From: Nevskia sp.
GTDB lineage: Bacteria; Pseudomonadota; Gammaproteobacteria; Nevskiales; Nevskiaceae
NCBI GenBank assembly: GCA_021732745.1
Contig: JAKFUK010000004.1
Span: 1 to 64,000 of the forward strand
Direction: 5' to 3'
Length of the DNA stretch: 64,000 bases
Both the position numbers and the translations under genes were made by a program. The notes beneath the pieces are model-generated. The model had not been told where the DNA came from. It was given only the letters and a program-made list of their open reading frames with translations, and searched no databases. Positions within the stretch are counted from its first letter, which is position 1. Every line of letters begins with the position of its first letter. Below are positions 55,995-64,000 of this stretch, in pieces.

Positions 55995-57842
55995 TCAGGC
56001 GCTGGCCTGTTCGCGCAGTTGCAGCATCCACAGGCTGGCATAGGCACCGCCAGAGGCGAGCAGCTCAGCGTGCCGGCCCTGTTCGATCACCTGCCCCTGA
56101 TCGAGCACCACGATGCGGTCGGCATCGGTGATGGTCGACAGCCGGTGGGCGATGACCAGCGTCGTGCGCCGCTCGGTGGCCGCCTGCAGGGCGTCGAGAA
56201 TCGCGGCTTCGGCCTTGGAATCGAGCGAGGACGTGGCTTCGTCGAGAATCAGGATCGGCGGGTCTTTCAGCAGCGCGCGGGCGATGGCGATGCGCTGCTT
56301 CTCGCCACCCGACACTTTCAGCCCGCGCTCGCCGACCGGGGTGTCGTAACCCTGCGGCAGGCGGGCGATGAAGCTGTCGAGGTGGGCGAGCTTGGCCGCC
56401 CGTTCAACGTCAGCCCGCGAAGCACCTGGTCGGCCGTAGGCGATGTTGTATTCGATGGTGTCGTTGAACAGCACGGTGTCCTGCGGCACCACGCCGATCA
56501 GGGTGCGCAGCGCGTCCTGCGGCATGGCGCGCAGGTCGACGCCGTCGATGCTGATTCCGCCACCCTGCGGGTCATAGAAGCGGAACAGCAGGCGAGCGAG
56601 CGTCGACTTGCCGGCTCCGCTGGCCCCGACTACCGCCACTTTCTGCCCCGGCGCGATGGTGAAGCCGACGCCGCGCAGGATCGGCCGCGCCGGGCTGTAG
56701 CTGAATTGCACGTCGTCGAAACGGATTTCGGGGCTGGCGTTGCCGCGCGTCAGCGGCTGGGCGCCCGGCGCATCGACGATCTGCGGCGCGCGGTCCATCA
56801 GGCCGAACATCTTCTGCATGTCGGTCAGCGCGCGGCGGATTTCCCGGTAGACGAAGCCGAGGAAGTTCAGCGGCACGAACAACTGGATCATGTAGGCGTT
56901 GACCGCAACAAAGCCGCCAACCGTCATCCGGTCGAACGTCACTTCGCTGGCGGCCAGCCACATCATCGCGGTGATCGAGCCGGCCACGATCAGCGCCTGA
57001 CCCATGTTCAGGGCGGAAAGCGACTGCCGGTTCTGCGAGGTCGCCTTTTCCCAGGCGGCCATGCTGTCGTCGTAGCGCTCGGCTTCCCAGCGTTCGTTGC
57101 CGAAATACTTGACGGTTTCGTAGTTCAGCAGGCTGTCGATGGCGCGAGTATTGGCCTTGGAATCCATGTTGTTGGCTTCGCGAACGAATTTCGTGCGCCA
57201 TTCGGTGACCACCACCGAAAACGCGACATACAGCACCACCGACACCGCAGCGATCGCGGCAAAGCGGCCGTCGTACTGCTGCCACAGGATGCCGGCGACC
57301 AGCGCGATCTCGAACAAGGTCGGCACGATGTTGAAGGTCAGAAAGCGCAGCAGGAAACTGATGCCATCGACGCCGCGTTCGATGTCGCGACTCAGCGCCC
57401 CAGTGCGCCGCGACAGATGAAACTCCAGATCGAGCCGATGCAGATGCTCGAATACCTTGAGTGCCGCGCGCCGCTGGGCGCGTTCGGCGACCTTGCCGAA
57501 CACCAGGTCGCGCAGCTCGCCGAGCAGCACGTTCAGGAAGCGGAAGCCGCCGTAGGCCAGCAACAGCGCTGCCGGCACGATCAGCACCACGCCGTCCTTC
57601 GGCGTCAGCGCATCGACGAGATTCTTCAGCACCTGCGGCAGCCAGACGCCCGCGATCTTGGCGATGAACAGCAGCGTCAGCGCCAGCGCCAGTCGCCCCG
57701 GAAACTCCGCGAGATAAGGCTTCAGCGCGACCAGCGCCTTGCCCAAGCTGGGTTCGATGACCGGCTCGCCGGCAGCGTCGCCGGTGTCAGGGGTGCGGCG
57801 ACGGCTGGGAGGAGACAAGGCGAGGCAATCCGGAGCGGGCAA
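55995..57842 (-). CDS. Atm1/HMT-type ABC exporter (fused membrane and ATPase domains)
   Basis: A 615-residue half-transporter: a six-helix membrane domain (about residues 45-345) and ATPase with GASGAGKSTLARL, VSGGEKQRIAIARAL and LILDEATSSLDS. The sequence around FHLSRRTGALSRDIERG, NYETVKYFGNE and FLGFVYREIRRALTDMQ is typical of Atm1/ABCB7 proteins, which export glutathione-linked compounds or heavy metals. The gap 57843-58031 holds a repeat (copy 5). Confidence 0.88.
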   Translation of the reverse strand: MPAPDCLALSPPSRRRTPDTGDAAGEPVIEPSLGKALVALKPYLAEFPGRLALALTLLFIAKIAGVWLPQVLKNLVDALTPKDGVVLIVPAALLLAYGGFRFLNVLLGELRDLVFGKVAERAQRRAALKVFEHLHRLDLEFHLSRRTGALSRDIERGVDGISFLLRFLTFNIVPTLFEIALVAGILWQQYDGRFAAIAAVSVVLYVAFSVVVTEWRTKFVREANNMDSKANTRAIDSLLNYETVKYFGNERWEAERYDDSMAAWEKATSQNRQSLSALNMGQALIVAGSITAMMWLAASEVTFDRMTVGGFVAVNAYMIQLFVPLNFLGFVYREIRRALTDMQKMFGLMDRAPQIVDAPGAQPLTRGNASPEIRFDDVQFSYSPARPILRGVGFTIAPGQKVAVVGASGAGKSTLARLLFRFYDPQGGGISIDGVDLRAMPQDALRTLIGVVPQDTVLFNDTIEYNIAYGRPGASRADVERAAKLAHLDSFIARLPQGYDTPVGERGLKVSGGEKQRIAIARALLKDPPILILDEATSSLDSKAEAAILDALQAATERRTTLVIAHRLSTITDADRIVVLDQGQVIEQGRHAELLASGGAYASLWMLQLREQASA

Positions 57843-57891
57843 CGGACGCTATGTTGCGCTGACTGCGGGAGATTCAAGCGTTGGCGGAACG

Positions 57892-58023
57892 GCGATTCTC
57901 ACGCAGAGAACGCAGAGGACGCAGAGAAAAGCGAGAAAAGAACGGGATAAAGCCGCAAAAGCAGCGCTTTCCTGAGGTTTGACTCGCTTTTGCCGTTCTC
58001 TGCGTTCTCTGCGTGAGAATCGC
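57892..58023. repeat. Dispersed inverted repeat, copy 5
   Basis: Perfect 26-bp terminal inverted repeats (57892-57917 and 57998-58023; outer bases GCGATTCTCACGC). It is the best-preserved copy in the window. It lies between the ABC exporter and M48 genes on the minus strand. Confidence 0.82.
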
Positions 58024-58031
58024 TTCTGCCT

Positions 58032-59135
58032 TCAGGGCACCACGTCGCCGTCCTTCGCAACACTCGCCTGCACCGCCGCCCAGTCGATCGCCAGCGGCGT
58101 GTAGTCCTGTTTCGGCAGCTTGGCGATGGCGGCTTCCAGGGCGTCGATGCGGGCATCGGTCGCCGGGTGGCTGGACAGCAGCTCGATCGGCATCTGCGGC
58201 GCTTCCTTTTCCAGGGTGCGGAAAAAGCTGGCCATGCCGGCCGGCGCGATATCGGCGCGCACCAGCGCCTGCAGGCCGAGCCGGTCGGCCTCCGTTTCCA
58301 GATCGCGGCTGTAGCTCAAGGATCCGATCTGGTAGGCCAGCACGCCGGCCATGGCGCTGACGTCACCCAGCACCACGGTGGCCAGGGTCGCCACGCCGAG
58401 GCCGTTGATCATCGACTTCAGCGTGTGGCGCTGCTCGATGTGCTGAACCTCGTGCGCCAGCACGCCGGCCAGTTCCTCGGGCGTTTTCGCCGCCGCGATC
58501 AGCCCGCGATGCACCACCACCTGCCCGCCCGGGGCGGCGAACGCATTGATGCTGGGCTCATCCAGCACCGCCCAGTGGTACTGGTAGCGCGAGCCTTGGG
58601 TGAGCTGCTCGCCGATCTTGCGCACGGCGTCGACCGCCGGGCCTTCGTCGATCAGCTTGCCGCTCTTCTTCAGTTCGGCGACGGTCGCTTCGCCGAGCTT
58701 GGCCTCGACGTCGACCGGCACATGCGCGGCCGCCCAGTCGACCAGCGCGCCGTAGCTCCACCACAGGCCGCCGAGCAGCAGCACGATCGTCGCCGCAATG
58801 CTGCCCAGCACGATCCACTTGGTGCGGCTGCGTTGCGTGCCGCGCACATGGCGACGCAGTGCGGCTTCAAGCGCCGCCGGTGCAGTGCCCAGCAGGGTGG
58901 CGCGGGCCGCCGCATCGGCCGGCGTGATCGACATCTTCCCGGTCGGCGTGTCCCAGCCCAGATACAGACGATCGTGGTCGAAGCCGCCGGTATCGACGCT
59001 GATCCGGTCGGCGGCGATGTCCAGATCGGTCTCGCCCTCGATCTGCAAGCGGTTGCCGACGAAGCGCGCCGTCACCGGCTGGCCGGTCGCGGGCAGTTCA
59101 CGGCTGTAGAGCGTGGCCGCGAAGCTGCCGTTCAT
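58032..59135 (-). CDS. Membrane-anchored M48-family metalloprotease
   Basis: A 367-residue protein. The first 95 residues form a small beta-rich domain with no signal peptide. A membrane helix follows (about 107-127), then an M48 protease domain with HEVQH in LAHEVQHIEQRH and the Glu in RDLETEADRLGL. Its start overlaps by one base the stop of the AIM24 gene (TGATG). Probably a membrane-associated quality-control protease. Confidence 0.85.
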   Translation of the reverse strand: MNGSFAATLYSRELPATGQPVTARFVGNRLQIEGETDLDIAADRISVDTGGFDHDRLYLGWDTPTGKMSITPADAAARATLLGTAPAALEAALRRHVRGTQRSRTKWIVLGSIAATIVLLLGGLWWSYGALVDWAAAHVPVDVEAKLGEATVAELKKSGKLIDEGPAVDAVRKIGEQLTQGSRYQYHWAVLDEPSINAFAAPGGQVVVHRGLIAAAKTPEELAGVLAHEVQHIEQRHTLKSMINGLGVATLATVVLGDVSAMAGVLAYQIGSLSYSRDLETEADRLGLQALVRADIAPAGMASFFRTLEKEAPQMPIELLSSHPATDARIDALEAAIAKLPKQDYTPLAIDWAAVQASVAKDGDVVP

Positions 59136-59956
59136 CAGGAGCCGCCGTCGCCGCTGAGAATGATCCGGACCACGATGATCGCCACCACCACCAGCGCCCA
59201 GACGATGCCGATCGCGCCACCCGGCCGCCCCGCCGTCACCGCTGCCCCGAACAGGGTCTTGCCCAGGCGCTTGAGCGGCATCGACTGCAACCAGATGGTG
59301 CCCGGGCCGCTGAGCTGTGCGAAAAACAGGCCTTCGCCGCCGAACAGCGCCGATTTGAGCTTGCCGACGTAGCGGATGTCGTAATTCACGGAGTTCTGCA
59401 GCGCCACCAGGCAGCCGGTGTCGACTCTCAAGGATTCGCCCGGGGCCAGGCGCATTTCGGTCAAGGCACCGCTGGCGTGGACGAAGGCCACACCGTTGCC
59501 GGTCAGGCGCTGCATGATGAAACCTTCGCCGCCGAAAAAGCCGACGCGAATGCGCTTCTGCAGCGCCAAGCCGATCTCCACGCCGCGGGCGCCGGCCAGA
59601 AAGGCACCGCGCTGCACGATCAGCTCGCCCCCGACCGACCCCAGGTCGATCGGCACGATCTGGCCCGGGCTGGCCGCCGCAAACGCGACTCTGCGCGGCA
59701 CGCCGGCATCGTTGGCGTAGGTCGCGGTGAACAGCGATTCGCCGCTGAAACTGCGGCGGATGCCGCGCCAGAAGCGCGAAAAGATGTTGGTTTCCCGGCC
59801 GCTGCCATCGCCGACTTCGGAGGAAACGGTCACGCCGTCGTCGACGTACATCATCGCCCCGGGTTCGGACACCGCGCGGCGGCCCGGTTCCAGCCGCACT
59901 TCGACGTACTGAAGATCGTCGCCGTGGATGCTGTAGTCGATCGGGTCCATGTCCAT
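59135..59956 (-). CDS. AIM24/TIGR00266 family protein
   Basis: A 273-residue protein of the TIGR00266/AIM24 family (beta-helix-like fold): LEPGRRAVSEPGAMMYVDD, then LIVQRGAFLA, GGEGFIMQRLTGNG, CLVALQNSVNYDIRYVG and a hydrophobic C-terminal segment (about 245-267). Function unknown. It is coupled to the M48 gene. Confidence 0.83.
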   Translation of the reverse strand: MDMDPIDYSIHGDDLQYVEVRLEPGRRAVSEPGAMMYVDDGVTVSSEVGDGSGRETNIFSRFWRGIRRSFSGESLFTATYANDAGVPRRVAFAAASPGQIVPIDLGSVGGELIVQRGAFLAGARGVEIGLALQKRIRVGFFGGEGFIMQRLTGNGVAFVHASGALTEMRLAPGESLRVDTGCLVALQNSVNYDIRYVGKLKSALFGGEGLFFAQLSGPGTIWLQSMPLKRLGKTLFGAAVTAGRPGGAIGIVWALVVVAIIVVRIILSGDGGS

Positions 59957-59993
59957 CGAGGGCGCGCTCCTTAGCTGTAAATATCTGAAAAGA

Positions 59994-61163
59994 TTAGCGA
60001 TTCATCTCGCGAACGATCTTCCAGCGGCCATCGTTCTGACGCCGCCAATACTGATCCTTGCGGGAGCTGGAGGCGAAATTGTCACTGACGTATTTCTGCA
60101 TGAACTGCGCCACGACCAGCCCGGATTCCCCGGGGTAGGCGAACAGGCTCAGCTCGCTGATGCCGATTTCCACGCGCCGCTTGCCGGCGTTGACGCGCTG
60201 CTTGTAATCGCTGAAAGCGGCCTTGTCCATGCCGTCGTCGGTGCGGAAATCGGCTGCGTAATCATCGAGATAGGCCTGCGTATCGAGCGCCGACCAGCGG
60301 CTCCGCCAGTGCTCGATGGCCTTGACCAGCTGGGCGCGGTCGTCGGCCAGCCGGGATTCGCTGACCCATTCGAGCGAGTCGGCAAGGATCACCGGCGTGG
60401 CCCCCACCGACACCGTTCCTTTGAGCGCCAGCAGGTCATCGTTGGCAAAGGTCACGCAGCCTTCGCTGGAGCGCGGCGCGCGAACATAGGTTTCCGGCGG
60501 CACGCCATGCAGCCAGATGCCCGAGCCAGTGCGGCCCAGCGAGCGATCCCAGGAATTCGGGTAATTCAGCGGCAGGGCACCGCTGCCATATAGCGGCGGC
60601 AATTGATCGTCGGCCAGCCAGCCGTTGATCCGGTAGATGCCGACCGGCGTGCGCAGATCGCCCTCGCTCTGCTTGCCGAAACCGCTGCGGCCGATGCCGG
60701 CGTACAGGTTACGAACCACGCGCAGCCCACTGCGATCCTGTTCCATCAGGTAGGCGCGGCCCTTCGCGAGATCGACGACCACCGCGTGGCGCAATTCGTC
60801 GGACAGCTTCAGCAACACGGCGGGCACCAGCCCCGGTGTCGGCAGGGCCCGCAGCTTGTCGCTGCGCTGGCGGTATTCGGCGAGCAGGTCGCGCAGCTTC
60901 GGATCCTGGTCGTCGGCCAGCGGCGAGCCGATGCGGGCACCCGAGCGCAGCGCCAGCACCTGCCCGTACATGAGCTGGGCCAGGCGGAAATTTGGCTCGT
61001 CGTGGACCAGCGCGGCCAGCTGTTGGCTGGCACCGCTGTAATTGCCGCCCTGCATGGCGTCGACCGCTTGCGCCAGCCGTGTTTCCGGGTGATCGACCGG
61101 CCGCTGCTGCGCGCCGCTGCCGGCAGCGATCACCGGGCCGACGAAAATTGAAGCGACGATCAA
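59994..61163 (-). CDS. L,D-transpeptidase (YkuD/ErfK type) with Cds6-like C-terminal domain
   Basis: A secreted protein of about 389 residues: a TPR-like N-terminal part, a YkuD catalytic domain (about 125-265) with WLHGVPPETYV and the nucleophile in RSSEGCVTF, and a C-terminal NTF2-like (Cds6-type) domain (about 285-389). Such enzymes cross-link peptidoglycan or attach proteins. The first listed codon is TTG at 61163, but the same frame is open upstream to the stop of the TPR gene and encodes RRAARVGLIVASIFVGPVIA, a better signal peptide; the true start may be a rare codon further up. Confidence 0.83.
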   Translation of the reverse strand: MIVASIFVGPVIAAGSGAQQRPVDHPETRLAQAVDAMQGGNYSGASQQLAALVHDEPNFRLAQLMYGQVLALRSGARIGSPLADDQDPKLRDLLAEYRQRSDKLRALPTPGLVPAVLLKLSDELRHAVVVDLAKGRAYLMEQDRSGLRVVRNLYAGIGRSGFGKQSEGDLRTPVGIYRINGWLADDQLPPLYGSGALPLNYPNSWDRSLGRTGSGIWLHGVPPETYVRAPRSSEGCVTFANDDLLALKGTVSVGATPVILADSLEWVSESRLADDRAQLVKAIEHWRSRWSALDTQAYLDDYAADFRTDDGMDKAAFSDYKQRVNAGKRRVEIGISELSLFAYPGESGLVVAQFMQKYVSDNFASSSRKDQYWRRQNDGRWKIVREMNR

Positions 61164-61247
61164 GCCGACGCGCGCGGCGCGCCGGAAAACGCCGGAAGGC
61201 GCGATGGCAGCGATGGGTCGGGGTGTCGGTTGCAGGCCTTTGGGTCT

Positions 61248-62204
61248 TTAGCGCAGCGTTTCGCGGCTGATCTTCCAGCTGCCGCCCACCTGCTCCAACT
61301 CGATGATCTTGATCACTTTGTCGGAAATGGTGTCGGAGCTGTAGTCCTGCATGAAGCTGACGCTGAGATGCTGGGCGTCGATCCGGGTGATTTCCGGATT
61401 GACCACCGCCACGGCGATCGACTTGGCTTTGCCGATGCGCGCGCGGCGCTGTTCGCGCCATTCGCCAAGCGACAGACCGCCATCGGGTTTGAAGTCCGGC
61501 GCGTAGGCGGCGAGATAGGCGTCGACATCGCGGCGCGTCCAGGCCGCGGCCCAGGCATCGAGCGCCTTCAGGGCCGGATCGTTGGCGGCGACGGCTGGTG
61601 CCGGTGTCGCTGCCGGAGCCGTGGCCACTGCCGGTGGCGGCGTGGCAGCAGCAGCGGTGGTGGTGCCCGGACGGGCGCTCGGCCCGGCGGTGAGATCGCC
61701 GAGCAGAGCCAGCTTGTAGCGGGTGGTGGTGTTGCCGGCGTCCAGCGCCAGCGCCCGGTTGTAGGCGGCACCGGCCAACGCGGCGTAGATGTCGCCCAGA
61801 TTCTCGTGCGCCGTCGCGTAGCTCGGATTGGTCGCCAGCGCGGCTTCCAGGGCATCGCGGGCCTTTTCGTAGTCGCCGGTCTGGGCGTAGAGCACGGCGA
61901 GGTTGTTGTAGGGCTCCGGCAACTGCGGGTAGTCGCGGGTCAGGTCGGTGAAGGCCTTGATGGCGTCCGCGTTCTTGTTCTGCTTGACCAGGATCAGGGC
62001 GCGGGTGAAACGGCCTTCGGCGTCCTGCGGGCTGCTGCTCAGGAAGCGGTCGATGCGCTTCAGCGCGCCGTCGAGATCGCCCTGGGTGATCAGGGTCTGC
62101 GCTTCTTCCACGGGCGTGGCGGCCAGAACCGGCATTCCGCTGACTGCCGCGATGAGGCCGGCGAACACCAGGCCTGCTGCACTGAGACGATAAGTCCGAT
62201 TCAC
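61248..62204 (-). CDS. TPR protein with Cds6-like C-terminal domain
   Basis: A 318-residue secreted protein: signal peptide (about residues 7-27), tetratricopeptide repeats (about 30-175, for example LPEPYNNLAVLYAQTGDYEKA), an Ala/Pro/Thr linker, and an NTF2-like domain (about 210-318) similar to the C-terminus of the downstream transpeptidase. GTG start at 62204. Its stop is in frame with, and 84 bases from, the next gene, so the two probably act together. Confidence 0.83.
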   Translation of the reverse strand: MNRTYRLSAAGLVFAGLIAAVSGMPVLAATPVEEAQTLITQGDLDGALKRIDRFLSSSPQDAEGRFTRALILVKQNKNADAIKAFTDLTRDYPQLPEPYNNLAVLYAQTGDYEKARDALEAALATNPSYATAHENLGDIYAALAGAAYNRALALDAGNTTTRYKLALLGDLTAGPSARPGTTTAAAATPPPAVATAPAATPAPAVAANDPALKALDAWAAAWTRRDVDAYLAAYAPDFKPDGGLSLGEWREQRRARIGKAKSIAVAVVNPEITRIDAQHLSVSFMQDYSSDTISDKVIKIIELEQVGGSWKISRETLR

Positions 62205-62356
62205 GCTGAGCCCTCCGGGCCTGTTTTCGACGATGATGATGGCGCGCGCTGGCAGCAGTTCAGCCCGGACCGGATCGCGCGGAATATACCAGTTGGCGTT
62301 GCCCGGACCATTGCCCCGGACGCGCTGGAAAGCCTACCGCCTGCCGCCGGATCGCC

Positions 62357-63349
62357 ATGCAGTTGCTCATCGTCAAGACCACCTCGCTCGGCGATCTGAT
62401 CCATACGCTGCCGGCGCTGACCGACGCCGTCGCCGCCGTGCCCGGCCTTGCAGTCGACTGGCTCGCCGAGCGGCCATTCAGCGAGATTCCCGGCTGGCAT
62501 CCGGCCGTGCGCCGGGTGATCGCCTCCGATCTGCGGCGCTGGCGGAAAGCGCCGCTGACCACGCTGCGCAATGGCGACTGGGCGCGGTTTCGCGACGATC
62601 TGCGCCAGACCCGCTACGACTGCGTGCTCGACGCGCAAGGCCTGGTGAAAAGCGCCTTCCTGGCCAGCCGCGCCGATGGTCCGGTGGCCGGGCCGGACTT
62701 CGTTTCCGCCCGGGAGCCGCTGGCGGCGCTGTTCTACCAGCATCGCCAGCGGGTGCCGAAGCACGGCCGCGAGCATGCGATCACCCGCACCCGGCGTTTG
62801 TTCGCCGCCGCGCTCGGCTATCCGCTGCCGGCGAACCTCGACGAAGCCCCGGATGCCGGCCTCGATCGCGCCCGTTTCGCGCCACCCGATATCGCCACGC
62901 CCTACGCCCTGTTCCTGCACGGCACCACTTGGCCGAGCAAGCGCTGGCCGCTGGCGCACTGGCAGCAACTCGCCCGCTGGTTCGACGCGCGCGGCATCGC
63001 CGTGGTCCTGCCCTGGGGCAGCGAAGCCGAACGCGCCGATGCCGAAACCATCGCCGCCACCAGCCCGAACATCCGGGTGCTGCCCAAGCTCGGGCTTACC
63101 GCCGTCGCCGGCTGGATCGCCCATGCGCGGGTGATCGTCGGCGTCGACACCGGGCTGATGCACCTGGCCGCCGCCCTCGGCACGCCGGGTGTATCGCTCT
63201 ACGGCCCGACCCTGCCGCAGATGACCGGTGCCTTCGGCCGCCACCAGCATTGGCTGTGCAACCACGACCAGCCGCCGACCATCGACCGCGCGCGGCCGCT
63301 GACCGTCACGGTCGAACGGGTGATCGAGCACCTGTCGACGCTGTCCTGA
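62357..63349 (+). CDS. waaC: Lipopolysaccharide heptosyltransferase I
   Basis: A 330-residue GT9 glycosyltransferase that adds the first heptose to Kdo in the LPS inner core. Family signs: MQLLIVKTTSLGDLIHTLPAL at the N-terminus, and GVDTGLMHLAAALGTPGVSLYG in the nucleotide-sugar region. It is followed after 17 bp by another LPS glycosyltransferase. Confidence 0.92.
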   Translation: MQLLIVKTTSLGDLIHTLPALTDAVAAVPGLAVDWLAERPFSEIPGWHPAVRRVIASDLRRWRKAPLTTLRNGDWARFRDDLRQTRYDCVLDAQGLVKSAFLASRADGPVAGPDFVSAREPLAALFYQHRQRVPKHGREHAITRTRRLFAAALGYPLPANLDEAPDAGLDRARFAPPDIATPYALFLHGTTWPSKRWPLAHWQQLARWFDARGIAVVLPWGSEAERADAETIAATSPNIRVLPKLGLTAVAGWIAHARVIVGVDTGLMHLAAALGTPGVSLYGPTLPQMTGAFGRHQHWLCNHDQPPTIDRARPLTVTVERVIEHLSTLS

Positions 63350-63366
63350 ACCGAACGAGAACACCC

Positions 63367-64000
63367 ATGCGCCTGCCGCTGTCCGTCACCGTCATCACCC
63401 TGAACGAGGAGCGCAACCTCGGCCGCTGCCTGAAGGCCATCGCCAACATCGCCGCGGAGATCGTCATCGTCGATTCCGGCTCCACCGACGGCACGGCGGA
63501 GATCGCCGCCAGCTTTGGTGCCACTTTCGTGTTCAATAAATGGAGCGGCTTCAATGCCCAGCGCGAATTCGGCGCGCTGCACTGCACCCAGCCCTGGATC
63601 CTGGCGCTCGACGCCGACGAGGAAGTCAGCGACGAACTGCGCGCCTCGCTGATCAAGGCGATCGGTCACGGCGACACGCCGCACGCCGGCTTCGCGTTCT
63701 CGCGCCGCACTTTCTATCTAGGTGCCTGGATCTGGCACGTCTGGTACCCGGAATGGCGGCTGCGCCTGTATCGCCGCGAAGGTTCGCGCTGGGTCAGCGA
63801 GGAACCGCACGGCTACTGCGAAGTGCAGGGATCGGTGCAGCGGATCAATGGCGATCTGCTGCACTACAGCTTCCGCAACCTCACCGAGCACCTGACGAAA
63901 ACCCTGGGCTACGCCCGCACCGCAGCCGCGATCAACCATCGAAAAGGAAAGAAATTCAATGGCTTGAGGATGATCAGCGGAGCCGGCTTCCGGGTTTTCC
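63367..64000 (+). CDS. GT2-family glycosyltransferase (WaaE/KdtX-like), partial
   Basis: The first 211 codons of a gene cut by the window end. The GT2 fold shows SVTVITLNEERNLGRCL, IVDSGSTDGT and the DxD-like LALDADEEVS, then FYLGAWIWHVWYPEWRLRLY, the pattern of WaaE/KdtX beta-1,4-glucosyltransferases acting on inner-core LPS. Its position right after waaC supports that. The C-terminus is not visible. Confidence 0.85.
   Translation, partial: MRLPLSVTVITLNEERNLGRCLKAIANIAAEIVIVDSGSTDGTAEIAASFGATFVFNKWSGFNAQREFGALHCTQPWILALDADEEVSDELRASLIKAIGHGDTPHAGFAFSRRTFYLGAWIWHVWYPEWRLRLYRREGSRWVSEEPHGYCEVQGSVQRINGDLLHYSFRNLTEHLTKTLGYARTAAAINHRKGKKFNGLRMISGAGFRVF

Noticed and set aside
62357..64000. A defence island or prophage in the right part of the window
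   Set aside because: The genes are ordinary LPS glycosyltransferases and no integrase, restriction, CRISPR or phage gene is present.

Overview
The window is high-GC DNA from a gammaproteobacterial chromosome around the replication-initiation gene cluster. Gene content (ttcA, tamA/tamB, lptM-lysA, polA-engB, cytochrome c4-dsbA, apaG-sufT, gyrB-recF-dnaN-dnaA | rpmH-rnpA-yidD-yidC-mnmE, a DUF1631 protein beside a PlsC-type acyltransferase) and the repeat types suggest the Nevskiales/Xanthomonadales side of the class. The genus is not determined and the taxonomy is inference from gene content only.

Layout. 1-240: promoter and boxA leader of an rRNA operon running left out of the window. 0.6-8.2 kb: ttcA, a TraB/GumN protein and the tamA-tamB translocation pair, compactly arranged. 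8.2-15.5 kb: a carboxylesterase, lptM-lysA, a hipBA toxin-antitoxin operon with three evenly spaced operators, polA carrying an in-frame repeat insertion, and, between polA and engB, a probable small RNA of the ErsA/sX13 type with a sigma-E/AlgU-like promoter. 15.5-28.6 kb: engB, cytochrome c4, dsbA, an MpaA-like peptidase, higBA, a small plug-like secreted protein, apaG/sufT, a SIMPL protein, purEK, a MetX-fold hydrolase, a D-2-hydroxyacid dehydrogenase, a ParA-type ATPase and a quinohemoprotein. 28.6-38.9 kb: the origin-type cluster, with gyrB, recF, dnaN and dnaA on the minus strand and rpmH, rnpA, yidD, yidC and mnmE on the plus strand, with DnaA boxes on both sides of dnaA and a perfect parS-type palindrome inside recF. 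38.9-49.3 kb: a dicarboxylate transporter, a Nudix/tyrosine-phosphatase-like fusion, a B12 module (cobalamin riboswitch, btuB-like receptor, PduO adenosyltransferase), an inositol-monophosphatase homologue, a dienoyl-CoA-reductase-like SDR and a Phd/ParE pair. 49.3-64 kb: envelope and stress genes (M48 proteases, orphan OppF, Dps, epimerase-acyltransferase, DUF1631, Atm1-type ABC exporter, AIM24, L,D-transpeptidase, TPR protein) ending in LPS glycosyltransferases, the last cut by the window edge.

Much of the window serves the envelope: outer-membrane assembly (TamA/B, YidC, LptM), disulfide formation (DsbA), peptidoglycan and LPS modification, and a candidate envelope-stress small RNA. The intergenic space is unusually rich in inverted repeats: three REP-type doublets of different sequence classes, five copies of a dispersed purine/pyrimidine-asymmetric inverted repeat, and one repeat captured inside polA. 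No phage, insertion sequence with a transposase, CRISPR array or tRNA gene was seen.
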